NCBI GenBank assembly: GCA_024699235.1
Contig: JAILPY010000161.1
Span: 1 to 55,401 of the forward strand
Reading direction: 5' to 3'
DNA length: 55,401 bases
Origin: Treponema sp.
Lineage (GTDB): Bacteria; Spirochaetota; Spirochaetia; Treponematales; Treponemataceae
The position numbers and the translations under genes were made by a program. Below the pieces are notes generated by a model, which saw only the letters and a program-made list of their open reading frames with translations, searched no databases and had not been told where the DNA came from. Positions 34,810 through 43,521 of the stretch are shown piece by piece (the first letter of the stretch is position 1; each line of letters begins with the position of its first letter).

Positions 34810-35444
34810 TCCGGAAGCCTCCCGCAAAAAAGAGTTTCTGCCAGTTCGCGGCTATATTCATCAAGGATTTCTTTTATCTTTTCATCAAGAGTAAAACGGC
34901 AAACCATAGTGCCGTCTTCGGATTGAAGGACAACCCCTTCCCTCCTGTTAAAGCCTTTTACAGCATCATCAGCAATTATACGGGCATCACTCAAAGAACT
35001 GGAAGCAAAAGACTTTCCAAGCACCTTTTTTAACATTCTGTCCGCAGAAACCTTTTTAAATCCTACTATTAAGGCTGTAAAAGTTTTGCCAGTCAGAAGA
35101 TTTTTGGAACGTTCAACAAGGATTCTTATTATATCAAGGCGCTCTGTTTCCTTAAGAGCATCAAAATATTCATTCATTGCGTCTATAACTGCATTATGGA
35201 TATTAAGAACAAGATATCTCTGTTTTTCCAACGGAAGAGAAGCCTCTTTATTCTTTCTATACAGGGCAAGTCTTTCATCACAATTTTTCCGAGCCAAGGC
35301 CTCTTCTTCCTGAACCTTCTGCTTTACATTTTCAATAAGGGAACGTGCAGTTTCTTCAGCCTTTTCTAAAATTTTCTCGGCTTTTTTACGGGCATCATTT
35401 CGAATTTCATTATCAAGAGCCTCTGTCGAACGTAATTCTTCCAT
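34806..35444 (-). CDS. atpE: A/V-type ATPase subunit E (peripheral stalk)
   Basis: A 212-residue protein with a long charged N-terminal helix ([16 protein letters not shown]...) and a C-terminal alpha/beta domain, as in stator subunit E. It pairs with the small G/H-like subunit encoded at 39214-39519. The assignment rests on this layout and on its place just before atpA. Confidence 0.82.
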   Translation of the reverse strand: MEELRSTEALDNEIRNDARKKAEKILEKAEETARSLIENVKQKVQEEEALARKNCDERLALYRKNKEASLPLEKQRYLVLNIHNAVIDAMNEYFDALKETERLDIIRILVERSKNLLTGKTFTALIVGFKKVSADRMLKKVLGKSFASSSLSDARIIADDAVKGFNRREGVVLQSEDGTMVCRFTLDEKIKEILDEYSRELAETLFCGRLPE

Positions 35445-35457
35445 ACTTCAATTTCCA

Positions 35458-35793
35458 TTAAACTTGAATTCCAATTGCTTCTCGAATGGCATCAGAAAGA
35501 GTCTTCCTTCCCTGTATATGCCCCTGTAAGCCAGGAATTTCCACTATAAGAGGTGCATTGCCTTTCATCTGCCAGTCTTTAATTTCGTCTGACAGCATGT
35601 CAGCAACATCTTCTGTAAGAATGAGAACCTTAGGCCTGTCCTCTGCCGACATTCTGCTGACAGAATTATCCTGTCCTGTAACTCTAAAGAAGGAATCAAG
35701 CGCCTCCTGCCTGTTAGAAACAGAACACCCTTTTACTCCTACCAGCATAAAGCCAAGGACAAGCTCTCGTTCTCCAATTACAAAATATTCCAT
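35458..35793 (-). CDS. atpF: A/V-type ATPase subunit F
   Basis: A 111-residue Rossmann-like subunit: YFVIGERELVLGFMLVGV at the start, VLILTEDVADML and a PLIVEIPG strand, matching the regulatory central-stalk subunit F. It begins 6 bases after the atpK stop without a clear ribosome site, so translational coupling is likely. Confidence 0.88.
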   Translation of the reverse strand: MEYFVIGERELVLGFMLVGVKGCSVSNRQEALDSFFRVTGQDNSVSRMSAEDRPKVLILTEDVADMLSDEIKDWQMKGNAPLIVEIPGLQGHIQGRKTLSDAIREAIGIQV

Positions 35794-35799
35794 CCGTAA

Positions 35800-36135
35800 T
35801 TACATCAATATAATAAACAAAGCTACAAGGAATCCCCACAGACAAATACCTTCTGCAAGACCGACAAAAGGAAGAGCCTTTCCTGACAGTTCAGCATTCT
35901 CGCTCATAGCACCCATAGCAGCAGCACCAATCTTGCCGACAGCAGCACCGCCGCCTATACAGCCAATGCCAACTGCAAGAGCAGCCGCAATGTACTTTAC
36001 AGCAGAACCTACTCCATTAGAAGTCTGTTCAACAGCCTGCTCTTCCGAATGGGAAGAAGAGGAACTCTGTGCAAAAGCACCTGCTAAAGATACTGCAACC
36101 ATTAAAACTAATGCAACCAAGAACTTCTTATTCAT
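35800..36135 (-). CDS. atpK: A/V-type ATPase subunit K (c-ring proteolipid) with signal peptide
   Basis: A 111-residue rotor-ring subunit. Residues 1-22 look like a cleavable signal peptide ending GAFA, then a Ser/Glu-rich spacer, then a two-helix hairpin (about 46-76 and 88-110) with the ion-carrying Glu95 in GLAEGICLWG. A two-helix proteolipid with a leader is also known in Thermus. The Gln and Ser/Thr ligands typical of sodium-binding rings are not evident, which leans towards protons; this is inference. Ribosome site GAGGTG. Confidence 0.88.
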   Translation of the reverse strand: MNKKFLVALVLMVAVSLAGAFAQSSSSSHSEEQAVEQTSNGVGSAVKYIAAALAVGIGCIGGGAAVGKIGAAAMGAMSENAELSGKALPFVGLAEGICLWGFLVALFIILM

Positions 36136-36200
36136 AAGAACACCTCATCATGATTAAATCTTCAAGATTTATAACATACCGACAGATCGGCACTATTACC

Positions 36201-38177
36201 TTATTTTTTCTTTCCGCCATAAACGATAGAGAATGGATTAAATTCCCTGCCAGTTTCCGTAAAGAACTTACTGAAAAATTCATAATACTGAAGACGTACA
36301 ACCTGAATGCAGACAATCATACCTTCAAGCACTACAACAATAGCATTACCTATAATGCAAACAAGCAGGCCTCCTACAGAAGGAGTTGTTTCAACCAGCA
36401 TTTCAATTATGTATCCAAGTACAGCATGTGCAAGTGCAAATGCACCTACACGCAAAAAGCTTACGGTATTTGAAAGATAAGAAGAGAATACTTCTATAAC
36501 TTCAACAAGAGCACCTATAACAGCCGCAAATACTCCGTTTTCAAAAACAGGACTTTCATGCTCAACAACACGTTCCAAAGGCTCACAGAAAGCAGTCAGC
36601 AAGAGAGTTCCGGCAATAATAATCCAGTCAATTACATTTGGAACATGATGGAATATAGCAATCCTCAAGGCAAATGCTATTACGTACCAAAAGAAAATCG
36701 CTCCGCTTAAACCTGTCTTTCCAAACAGGGCCTTACCCAAACGCCGTAAAGAAAACTGATTAATTATATTGACAATAAGGCCCGTAGTATTGATTATAAA
36801 GCCAACGCCCACTGTAAAACCAAAGAACAGGAACATTCTCTTTATTGAGGCAGGATCACTGGACGGCATCATAGGGAGAATTTCATCTCGAGGAGTACCG
36901 AACAGGCCTGTAATAAAACGGGACAGAGGACGCAAAATTTCTCCATTTGCAAAAAATTCACCTGTGAGGATTCCCATTATCGTACTGCTTATTCCTATAG
37001 CAATAAATATTATGTTAAACTTTTCCCATCCACCAAGCTTGATAATCTTTTTAGTCATCAGTATTCCAATAATCAGGAATACAAGTCCCTGACCTGCATC
37101 TCCAAACATAATGCCAAACAAAAGAGTAAAGAAGATTGCAACAAAAGGAGTCGGATCAATAGTTCCATATAATGGCGAACCATAACTGAAAATCATGCGC
37201 TCAAAGTTCTGAAGGATTTTGCCATGCTTAAGGTGCACAGGAACCTTTTCGCTGCCAGAAACAACAGAAGGAACTTCTGAAGGCAAAAAATCACGTATAC
37301 CCGTCCTGCCTTCCGTCATTTTGTCTACATCCTTTATAAAATCTTTTATTCTATATGCAGGAAGCCAGCCTGTCAGGCGATACACATAATCTGTAGATTC
37401 AAGGGAATTCTTTACGCTGTTAATCTGACTGCCTGCAGAATAGACTTGCAATAAATGATAAAGCAAATCTTTATGAGTTTCTGCAAAGTTCTTACGTTCC
37501 TGCTGAATTTCAGAAAGAACCGATTCAACAGATTTTTTTTCTGAAGATAACCTACTTAGTACATCTTCTGGAATTCCTTTAAAGTCTTTAGAAATTTCTA
37601 TTTCAACAAAACCAACTTTCTTAAGCTCTGCATCGGCAAAAAAACGGTTTTTTTTTGGACAGGCAACCATTACGCGACTGTTGTCATTACCAAGCTTTAC
37701 AAGAACAACGCGCTGTCCAAGAGCAAATTTCAATTCATCAAATTTTTCAGGAGGAATTTTTCCAATGCGTAAAGTAAGGAATGTCAATGATTCCAGTTGA
37801 GAATACGGTACCTGCAGATTACCAAAAGCCATGGCTTCCGTATATGCTTCAGAGACACGCTTCAAGTCATCCTGAGCATGAAGTTCCTTTTCATGCAAAG
37901 AATCAACCTGAGCAATAAACTTTTCTGCATCTTTGGCATCCTTCTCTTCAGGAAGCTTTATTTCTTCTCTAAAAGAAGTCAAACCATCAATATCAAGGGC
38001 AACCCGGACATTTTCAAGCCTGTCAAACATCTCAAGATCGGAATTGGAACCAGACGACTCCATCTTATCATCCTGAAACTGAAATTCGCCGAGCTTACCA
38101 AGATAAGTCAGAACATTCTTTATATCTTCCTTATACACTATAAGTTCAAGAAGACGCATTGTAGTGGTCTTAGGCAT
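36201..38177 (-). CDS. atpI: A/V-type ATPase subunit I (membrane stator)
   Basis: A 658-residue subunit: a cytoplasmic N-terminal half with coiled coils (about 1-320), then about seven or eight membrane helices from TPFVAIFFTLLFGIMFGDAGQG onward. The conserved SFLRVGAFALAHAVL helix carries the Arg that faces the ring. It forms the ion path. The ATG at 38177 has GGAGG upstream and overlaps the subunit C gene by 8 bases; an upstream in-frame start at 38231 was rejected. Confidence 0.93.
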   Translation of the reverse strand: MPKTTTMRLLELIVYKEDIKNVLTYLGKLGEFQFQDDKMESSGSNSDLEMFDRLENVRVALDIDGLTSFREEIKLPEEKDAKDAEKFIAQVDSLHEKELHAQDDLKRVSEAYTEAMAFGNLQVPYSQLESLTFLTLRIGKIPPEKFDELKFALGQRVVLVKLGNDNSRVMVACPKKNRFFADAELKKVGFVEIEISKDFKGIPEDVLSRLSSEKKSVESVLSEIQQERKNFAETHKDLLYHLLQVYSAGSQINSVKNSLESTDYVYRLTGWLPAYRIKDFIKDVDKMTEGRTGIRDFLPSEVPSVVSGSEKVPVHLKHGKILQNFERMIFSYGSPLYGTIDPTPFVAIFFTLLFGIMFGDAGQGLVFLIIGILMTKKIIKLGGWEKFNIIFIAIGISSTIMGILTGEFFANGEILRPLSRFITGLFGTPRDEILPMMPSSDPASIKRMFLFFGFTVGVGFIINTTGLIVNIINQFSLRRLGKALFGKTGLSGAIFFWYVIAFALRIAIFHHVPNVIDWIIIAGTLLLTAFCEPLERVVEHESPVFENGVFAAVIGALVEVIEVFSSYLSNTVSFLRVGAFALAHAVLGYIIEMLVETTPSVGGLLVCIIGNAIVVVLEGMIVCIQVVRLQYYEFFSKFFTETGREFNPFSIVYGGKKK

Positions 38178-39204
38178 GATTCGTAACCTCCAAAATTCCA
38201 GCGTTTTCCATAGCCTGTTCTGACGGAACACTAAGTCTCAGGCTTTCAGACGCAGTTCTTATATTATCAAGTTCATTCTGCTTTAATATAAACCAGCAGA
38301 CAAGAGGACATTCAGTAAAAGGATACAAGTGAAACAGGCGATATGCCTTTCGCACGTAATTCTTTTTACTAACGTTATAAATCCATCTAGGATCTACATT
38401 CCAGACAACACCCTCTTCATGCGGATTCAACAAGCCTGCATATTTCCAGTTTTTCCAGTTTTCCCAATTGCCAACATCCCAGTCTAGAATTTTAAGGGCA
38501 TCCTGAATGAAAACATCTTTGAGCGAACGTTCATCAGAGGAATATGCCAGATGAGAAATAATTTCATCATTCGACATCTGATAATAAATCTTAAGGCGCA
38601 TTGCCCATAAAATATTATCAAGGCATATCTTCTTTAAGAACAAATCTGCTACTACAGGCCTGCAGGAAGACTTTAATTTCTTACATGAAGTCCATAGTTC
38701 ATTTACATATGAACTGTCAATAAGATAATCATTTTTTTGCTGTTCAGAAACATCCGGCACTTTATTATACCATGAAAGTGCTGAATCAGCAGTCATTTCT
38801 TCAATTTTTGGCCACTTATTGTAATGAATAAAATTAAAAGGAGAAATATCAACTATTTCTGGCATTTTCTCTTCCTTAAAGCACAAGGCAGCGCCTATTT
38901 CCTTGATATTTTCATATTCATAGGAATGAAGGAGTGATACGTAAATGTCTGATGGAGAAGAATAATTATTTATAAGGGATTTAAATTCTGCAATAAATTT
39001 TTTTTGAGCTTCAACTTCCAAAGCTTTAGCAAGAAGCGTTTCCGGAATAACAGGAACTTCTGCATTGAATAGAAGACCCCAAAGTTCCTGCAGCGTATGC
39101 ACATTGAAAAGACGTACGGCACGAGGACCTATAAAAGAATTTGCAAGCATTCCGCTCGCCTTAGAGTAAACGTAAGCATCTGCCGCTGACTTATCCATTG
39201 CCAT
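38170..39204 (-). CDS. atpC: A/V-type ATPase subunit C (AC39/d family)
   Basis: A 344-residue, mostly helical protein. Its N-terminal YVYSKASGMLANSFIG and the VSLLHSYEYENIKEIGAALC region match the AC39/subunit C family, which seats the central stalk on the c-ring. Sequence in this family is weakly conserved, so gene order (between the G-like gene and atpI) is part of the evidence. The ATG at 39204 has GAGG seven bases upstream. Confidence 0.85.
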   Translation of the reverse strand: MAMDKSAADAYVYSKASGMLANSFIGPRAVRLFNVHTLQELWGLLFNAEVPVIPETLLAKALEVEAQKKFIAEFKSLINNYSSPSDIYVSLLHSYEYENIKEIGAALCFKEEKMPEIVDISPFNFIHYNKWPKIEEMTADSALSWYNKVPDVSEQQKNDYLIDSSYVNELWTSCKKLKSSCRPVVADLFLKKICLDNILWAMRLKIYYQMSNDEIISHLAYSSDERSLKDVFIQDALKILDWDVGNWENWKNWKYAGLLNPHEEGVVWNVDPRWIYNVSKKNYVRKAYRLFHLYPFTECPLVCWFILKQNELDNIRTASESLRLSVPSEQAMENAGILEVTNHA

Positions 39205-39213
39205 AATACAGCC

Positions 39214-39519
39214 TCACGCAAACAAAATCTTTTCTAGCAACCCATTGAATGATTCTTTGTCTTTAGGAGTTGAATCAAGAGACTGCACATAGTCATTAAA
39301 AAGGACTTCCTGCTCTTTATCAATAGATTCACGCTCTGCCTGTTCATGAGACTCAAGTTCACAGGCAAATTCTGCATAAATCTTCTTAAATTCAGTCTCT
39401 GCCTGCGCACGCGCTTCCGAAATTCTTACATCTGCCTTATTCTGCGCTTCATTTACCAGCTGAGAAGCATCAGCTTCTACTTCTAAAAGGTGCTGAATAG
39501 CATTCATTTCCTCTGTCAT
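39214..39519 (-). CDS. A/V-type ATPase peripheral-stalk G/H-like subunit
   Basis: A 101-residue, fully helical, charged protein (HLLEVEADASQLVNEAQNKADVRI...) that fits the small stator subunit G/H. Start placed at the ATG at 39519, seven bases after AGGAG; a TTG at 39585 gives a longer frame but has no ribosome site. The family call is by composition and position at the head of the ATPase genes. Confidence 0.75.
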   Translation of the reverse strand: MTEEMNAIQHLLEVEADASQLVNEAQNKADVRISEARAQAETEFKKIYAEFACELESHEQAERESIDKEQEVLFNDYVQSLDSTPKDKESFNGLLEKILFA

Positions 39520-39591
39520 GTCAGGCTCCTGTATAACTTTATGTAATTCAGTCTCTAAAAAGTCATTTTTAAAGACATCCTGCAATCAATT

Positions 39592-40047
39592 CTAATAAAA
39601 TGACTTACCCAATAAATCATAGACATCATCACGCGTCTTGCATTCTGAGAGACTCTGTAAAAATAATGGATTTTCTAACTTAAGCGAAATATCTTTTAAT
39701 ACTTCAAGATGAAGGGCATCTTCAAGGGAATTGCAAATAAGCATAAATACAAAATGAACAGGCTTTCCATCAAGCGAATCATATTCAATTCCTCTTTTTG
39801 AAATTCCAATTGCTCCTGCAACTCCACGAACGGTATCTATCCTGCAGTGAGGAACTGCAACAGAAGGAATGATACCGGTAGTCATTTTTGCTTCACGTTC
39901 AGACAGGGCAGAAAGGGCTTCTTCCCTGTTTATGTCAGACTGAACGTTAACAATAACCTGCAACATTTCTTCAAAAAGTTCTTCCTTTTCCGTACTTTCT
40001 AAATCAGGAATGATACTTTGCTTCGAAAAAACTTGCTGCAGATTCAT
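39592..40047 (-). CDS. PTS IIA component (PtsN/fructose type)
   Basis: A 151-residue PTS EIIA type 2 domain with the phosphorylated His in SVAVPHCR, then HFVFMLICN and LEVLKDISLKL. There are no IIB or IIC domains nearby, so it is more likely regulatory (EIIA-Ntr-like) than part of a sugar transporter. It lies 13 bases after secG and 72 before the ATPase genes, and is probably on the same mRNA. Confidence 0.88.
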   Translation of the reverse strand: MNLQQVFSKQSIIPDLESTEKEELFEEMLQVIVNVQSDINREEALSALSEREAKMTTGIIPSVAVPHCRIDTVRGVAGAIGISKRGIEYDSLDGKPVHFVFMLICNSLEDALHLEVLKDISLKLENPLFLQSLSECKTRDDVYDLLGKSFY

Positions 40048-40060
40048 TTAAGTCTCTCTG

Positions 40061-40408
40061 TTATTTTGCCTCTGATTCAAGATTGTCAAGCCATGAACCA
40101 GATTCGTTAGAAGCTGCATCAACGCTGCTTTCCTGTTCCTGAACAGCAGTCTTTCCTAAGTCAGCACCCCTGTCAGAAGTCTTGTTCAAAAGGGCCAGAC
40201 TAAATGTCAAAACAAAAAACAATGCAGTAAAAACGCCTGTTGCCTTTGTAAGGACGCTTGCAGAATGAGCTCCAAATGCAGCTGACTGACCGCCGCCGAA
40301 TACGCCACCCATACCGTTATTATCCTCATTCTGAATAAGAATCATAAGAATCAGAAGGACACAGATAATCACAAATGCAACAAACAATATTGTCTTTACA
40401 ATACCCAT
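40061..40408 (-). CDS. secG: Preprotein translocase subunit SecG
   Basis: A 115-residue SecG: a first membrane helix (about 3-25), the conserved loop IQNEDNNGMGGVFGGG, a second helix (about 55-78) and an acidic tail. It assists SecYE. The ATG at 40408 has GGAG upstream; a TTG at 40423 was rejected. It heads a likely transcript that runs through the PTS IIA gene, the ATPase genes and the Usp gene. Confidence 0.92.
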   Translation of the reverse strand: MGIVKTILFVAFVIICVLLILMILIQNEDNNGMGGVFGGGQSAAFGAHSASVLTKATGVFTALFFVLTFSLALLNKTSDRGADLGKTAVQEQESSVDAASNESGSWLDNLESEAK

Positions 40409-40439
40409 TTTTTCATACTCCAAAAATTTAAGTCTTGTA

Positions 40440-40468
40440 ATAATACATTAATAAGTAGAATTAGTCAA
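40440..40468 (-). promoter_or_regulatory. Promoter of the secG-ptsIIA-ATPase transcript
   Basis: On the minus strand TTGACT (40463-40468), a 17-base spacer and TATTAT (40440-40445). The leader is about 25-30 bases and contains GGAG. Confidence 0.6.
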
Positions 40469-40533
40469 TTATCAAGTTTACGAATGCAACTTGGATTTTA
40501 AATGTAATTCTTTATAATTTATAAAGTTTTAAT

Positions 40534-40591
40534 AAAAAAGGACTGCCGGATTGAAGTGCACTCAGTAAACTTCAAATCAGCAGTCCTTTTT
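40534..40591 (-). terminator. Terminator of pgk-tpiA, two-tier hairpin
   Basis: GGACTGC (40540-40546) pairs with GCAGTCC (40580-40586); inside, TTGAAGT (40551-40557) pairs with ACTTCAA (40569-40575). A-runs and T-runs flank both sides, so it could work in both directions. It lies between tpiA and secG. Confidence 0.75.
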
Positions 40592-40617
40592 ATCATAAAT
40601 TCTCACCTTAATAATGC

Positions 40618-41367
40618 TTACAGTTCACAGATAGGAACAAATGTTTCTGCCTTAAGGGAAGCGCCACCAATAAGACCTCCGTCAATGTCAGGCTGAGCAA
40701 GAAGTTCCTTTGCATTTGAAGCCTTCATAGAACCGCCGTACTGGATGATTACTTCATCAGCAACCTTCTGGCTATAGAGCTTTGCAATGTATCCGCGGAT
40801 AAACTTATGGATAGCCTGAGCATCTTCTGGAGTAGCAGTCTTGCCAGTACCGATTGCCCATACAGGTTCATAAGCAATGGTAACATTCTTCATCTGATCT
40901 TCTGTAACGCCTGCAAGTCCTGCACTAAGCTGGAATGCACAAACCTGTTCTGCTTCACCAGCTTCGCGTTCTGCAAGAAGTTCACCAATACAGAGATCTA
41001 CTTCAAGTCCGTCATTCAAAGCCTTGCGGACTTTCTTATTAATAAGTTCATCAGATTCACCGATTTCGTGACGGCGCTCTGAGTGACCAAGGATAACGCA
41101 CTTACAGCCAATGTCTTTAAGCATTGTGGTTGAAACTTCACCAGTGTGCGCTCCGTTCGACGTTGCAGCACAATCCTGTGCAGCAAGAATAATATTAGAC
41201 CCCTTTACAACCTGAGCTACTGCATCAAGATATACGAAAGGAACGCCAATCATGAATTTATTTTTCTTTCCCTTAAGCTGCTCAACCAAATCCTTAGCAA
41301 GAGCTACGGCTTCTGCCTTAGATGTATTCATTTTCCAGTTACCAGCAATGTAATGTGTACGTGCCAT
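40618..41367 (-). CDS. tpiA: Triosephosphate isomerase
   Basis: A 249-residue TIM: GNWKMN with the active-site Lys, CVILGHSERR with the electrophilic His, AYEPVWAIGTGKTA with the catalytic Glu, and the phosphate-binding YGGSMKASNA and GGLIGGASL. It interconverts dihydroxyacetone phosphate and glyceraldehyde 3-phosphate. AAGGAG upstream; it starts 25 bases after pgk. Confidence 0.97.
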   Translation of the reverse strand: MARTHYIAGNWKMNTSKAEAVALAKDLVEQLKGKKNKFMIGVPFVYLDAVAQVVKGSNIILAAQDCAATSNGAHTGEVSTTMLKDIGCKCVILGHSERRHEIGESDELINKKVRKALNDGLEVDLCIGELLAEREAGEAEQVCAFQLSAGLAGVTEDQMKNVTIAYEPVWAIGTGKTATPEDAQAIHKFIRGYIAKLYSQKVADEVIIQYGGSMKASNAKELLAQPDIDGGLIGGASLKAETFVPICEL

Positions 41368-41392
41368 GTATAACTCCTTAAAAATTCATTAT

Positions 41393-42664
41393 TTATTTTG
41401 TAGCCAAAATAGCAATGCCAGGAAGTGTCTTGCCTTCGAGGAATTCAAGAGAAGCTCCGCCGCCTGTTGAAACATGACTCATCTTGTCTGCAAGATGGAA
41501 CTTATTTACAGCAGCAACAGAATCACCGCCACCAACTACAGTCATAGCCCCACGGCCAGTAGCATCTGCTACCAACTGAGCTACAGTTGCAGTTCCCTTT
41601 GCAAATGCATCAAATTCAAATACGCCAACGGGTCCGTTCCATACAACAGACTTAGCTGTAGAAAGAACTTCCTTGTATGCTTCGATAGTCTTAGGACCTA
41701 CATCCATAGCCATCAATCCATCAGGAATATCAACACCGTCAACAGCAACAGGCTTTGCATTAGCATCAAATTTGTCTGCAGCAACGTGGTCAACAGGAAG
41801 AACAATCTTAACGCCCTTAGCTTCAGCGTCAGCAAGCAATTTTTTTGCTGTGTCGAGGAAGTCATCTTCAACAAGAGAAATGCCAACCTTGTGTCCCTGG
41901 GCCTTGAGGAATGTATATGCCATACCGCCGCCAATTACGAGGGCAGAAGCGTTCTTCAAGAGAGATTCCAAAACAGCAATCTTAGAAGAAACCTTAGCAC
42001 CACCAATAATTGCTACCTGAGGCTTAGGAGGATTTTCTACCATTGGCTGAATGTATTTAACTTCTTTTTCCATAAGGAATCCGCCAACTGGCTTTGAAGA
42101 CATAAATTTAGCGATTGTAGCTGTAGAAGCCTGATCACGGTGAGCCGTTCCGAATGCATCGTTTACAAAGATATCACCATAAGTAGCCAGTTCCTTAGCC
42201 ATTGTTTCGCGTTCTGCATCAACCTTAGAAGTCTCTTCTGGGTGGAAACGGACGTTTTCGAGCATTGCTACTGCACCTTCTGGAAGAGCATCAATAGCAG
42301 CCTTCTGTCCAAGTGCATCTGGAAGGAATGTAACATCCTTTCCAAGCTTTGAAGCAAAGTAGTCTACAACTGGCTTCATGCGGTTTTTACCGTTGATAAA
42401 TTTTTCTGAATCAGAATCAGTCCAAGCCTTACCAGCTTTTTCTGCCTTTTCCTTAGCTTTTTTAACGTCCTTTTTAGGATCGCCAAGATGACTCATAAGA
42501 ACGAGAGAGCGTGGACCCTGCTCAAGAATATATTTAATTGTAGGGAGTGCTGCCATGATACGTGTATCATCCTGAACAACGCCGTCCTTCATAGGAACGT
42601 TAAAGTCTACGCGCATGATAATACGCTTTCCCTTAAGATCAACATCTTTTACTGTCTTAATCAT
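41393..42664 (-). CDS. pgk: Phosphoglycerate kinase
   Basis: A 423-residue Pgk: [16 protein letters not shown] (most enzymes have HLGRP), [22 protein letters not shown], and the nucleotide-binding [11 protein letters not shown] and [12 protein letters not shown] Lys-rich insert follows HLGDP at about residues 58-80. It makes ATP in glycolysis. The ATG at 42664 follows GGAGGA; an upstream TTG was rejected. It is co-transcribed with tpiA. Confidence 0.96.
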   Translation of the reverse strand: MIKTVKDVDLKGKRIIMRVDFNVPMKDGVVQDDTRIMAALPTIKYILEQGPRSLVLMSHLGDPKKDVKKAKEKAEKAGKAWTDSDSEKFINGKNRMKPVVDYFASKLGKDVTFLPDALGQKAAIDALPEGAVAMLENVRFHPEETSKVDAERETMAKELATYGDIFVNDAFGTAHRDQASTATIAKFMSSKPVGGFLMEKEVKYIQPMVENPPKPQVAIIGGAKVSSKIAVLESLLKNASALVIGGGMAYTFLKAQGHKVGISLVEDDFLDTAKKLLADAEAKGVKIVLPVDHVAADKFDANAKPVAVDGVDIPDGLMAMDVGPKTIEAYKEVLSTAKSVVWNGPVGVFEFDAFAKGTATVAQLVADATGRGAMTVVGGGDSVAAVNKFHLADKMSHVSTGGGASLEFLEGKTLPGIAILATK

Positions 42665-42709
42665 AAAAAAATCCTCCAAGTGGAATTCATTTCGATAATA
42701 TTCTTATAA

Positions 42710-42738
42710 AATATATACGTTTTTTTGCATAAAATCAA
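42710..42738 (-). promoter_or_regulatory. Promoter of pgk-tpiA
   Basis: On the minus strand TTGATT (42733-42738), a 17-base spacer and TATATT (42710-42715). The leader is about 40 bases with a strong Shine-Dalgarno. The divergent thioesterase gene must be transcribed from the same 111-base gap. Confidence 0.6.
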
Positions 42739-42775
42739 TGTTCAAACTGCGAAAATGCATTATTATTCATTAATT

Positions 42776-43501
42776 ATGAACTCATTAATTTTTGAACAGA
42801 AAAGAAAAGTTTCTTCCGCATTTATAGACAGCAAGGTTCAGTTAGGAATACATCAGGCAGTCCTTATGGTTCAAGACAACCTGACAGAATGCTTTGACAT
42901 GATGAAATGTGACGGAGTACGCTTCCGGGAATTCAATGCATTCTGGGTATTTACAAAAAGTTCTCTCAGATTTTTAAATTTTCCAAAATGGAAAGATGAA
43001 ATATATGCAAAAACATTTCCTGTAAGCTGTACGGGATTCCGTACAAACGTAAATACAGTACTGTCAGACACAGACGAAAATCCCCTGGTTATTGCAAATC
43101 AAGAAGCATGCGTCCTAAGCATGGAAAGCCACCGTCCTGTAAAACTTTCCACCCTTCCCTATCCGTCAGAAAATTTTCCAGAAGCAGCCTTCAAGGAGCC
43201 GTTTGAAAGATTTGACATAAATGACAATGACTATAAGCCAGAATATGAATACACGATACGTTCCCAAAACATAGACATGTCGCATCATATGAACAACATA
43301 GAATATATAAAACTGGCAATGAATATATTCTCTGATGAATACATACAGGTTCATAATGCTAAGTCTCTGGAAGTCCATTATCTCAATGAAAGTAAAGAGG
43401 GACAGACACTCTCTGTATTCAGCAAGCAGACAGAAAATTCTACCTTTGTAAAAATAAAAGAAGGCGCCAGAGACATATTTGAAATGAAGATTTCATTCTA
43501 A
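42776..43501 (+). CDS. Acyl-ACP thioesterase
   Basis: A 241-residue double hot-dog thioesterase of the FatA/FatB type: an N-terminal hot dog with QDNLTECFDMM, and a second one carrying MSHHMNNIEYI, the Asn/His catalytic region. It releases fatty acids from acyl carrier protein. Start chosen at the ATG at 42776; the frame is open from a TTG at 42725. No Shine-Dalgarno is seen, and TATTAT lies 9 bases upstream, so a very short leader is possible. Confidence 0.82.
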   Translation: MNSLIFEQKRKVSSAFIDSKVQLGIHQAVLMVQDNLTECFDMMKCDGVRFREFNAFWVFTKSSLRFLNFPKWKDEIYAKTFPVSCTGFRTNVNTVLSDTDENPLVIANQEACVLSMESHRPVKLSTLPYPSENFPEAAFKEPFERFDINDNDYKPEYEYTIRSQNIDMSHHMNNIEYIKLAMNIFSDEYIQVHNAKSLEVHYLNESKEGQTLSVFSKQTENSTFVKIKEGARDIFEMKISF

Positions 43502-43521
43502 AAGCAAAATATAAGCCGGTG

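Noticed and set aside
35486..36157. A 223-residue open frame on the plus strand opposite the atpF and atpK genes
   Set aside because: It lies antisense to two clearly conserved ATPase genes, has no ribosome site, and its composition is that of a reverse-strand shadow.
39520..39585. Longer N-terminus of the ATPase G/H-like subunit from a TTG at 39585
   Set aside because: The TTG has no ribosome site, whereas the ATG at 39519 has AGGAG at good spacing.
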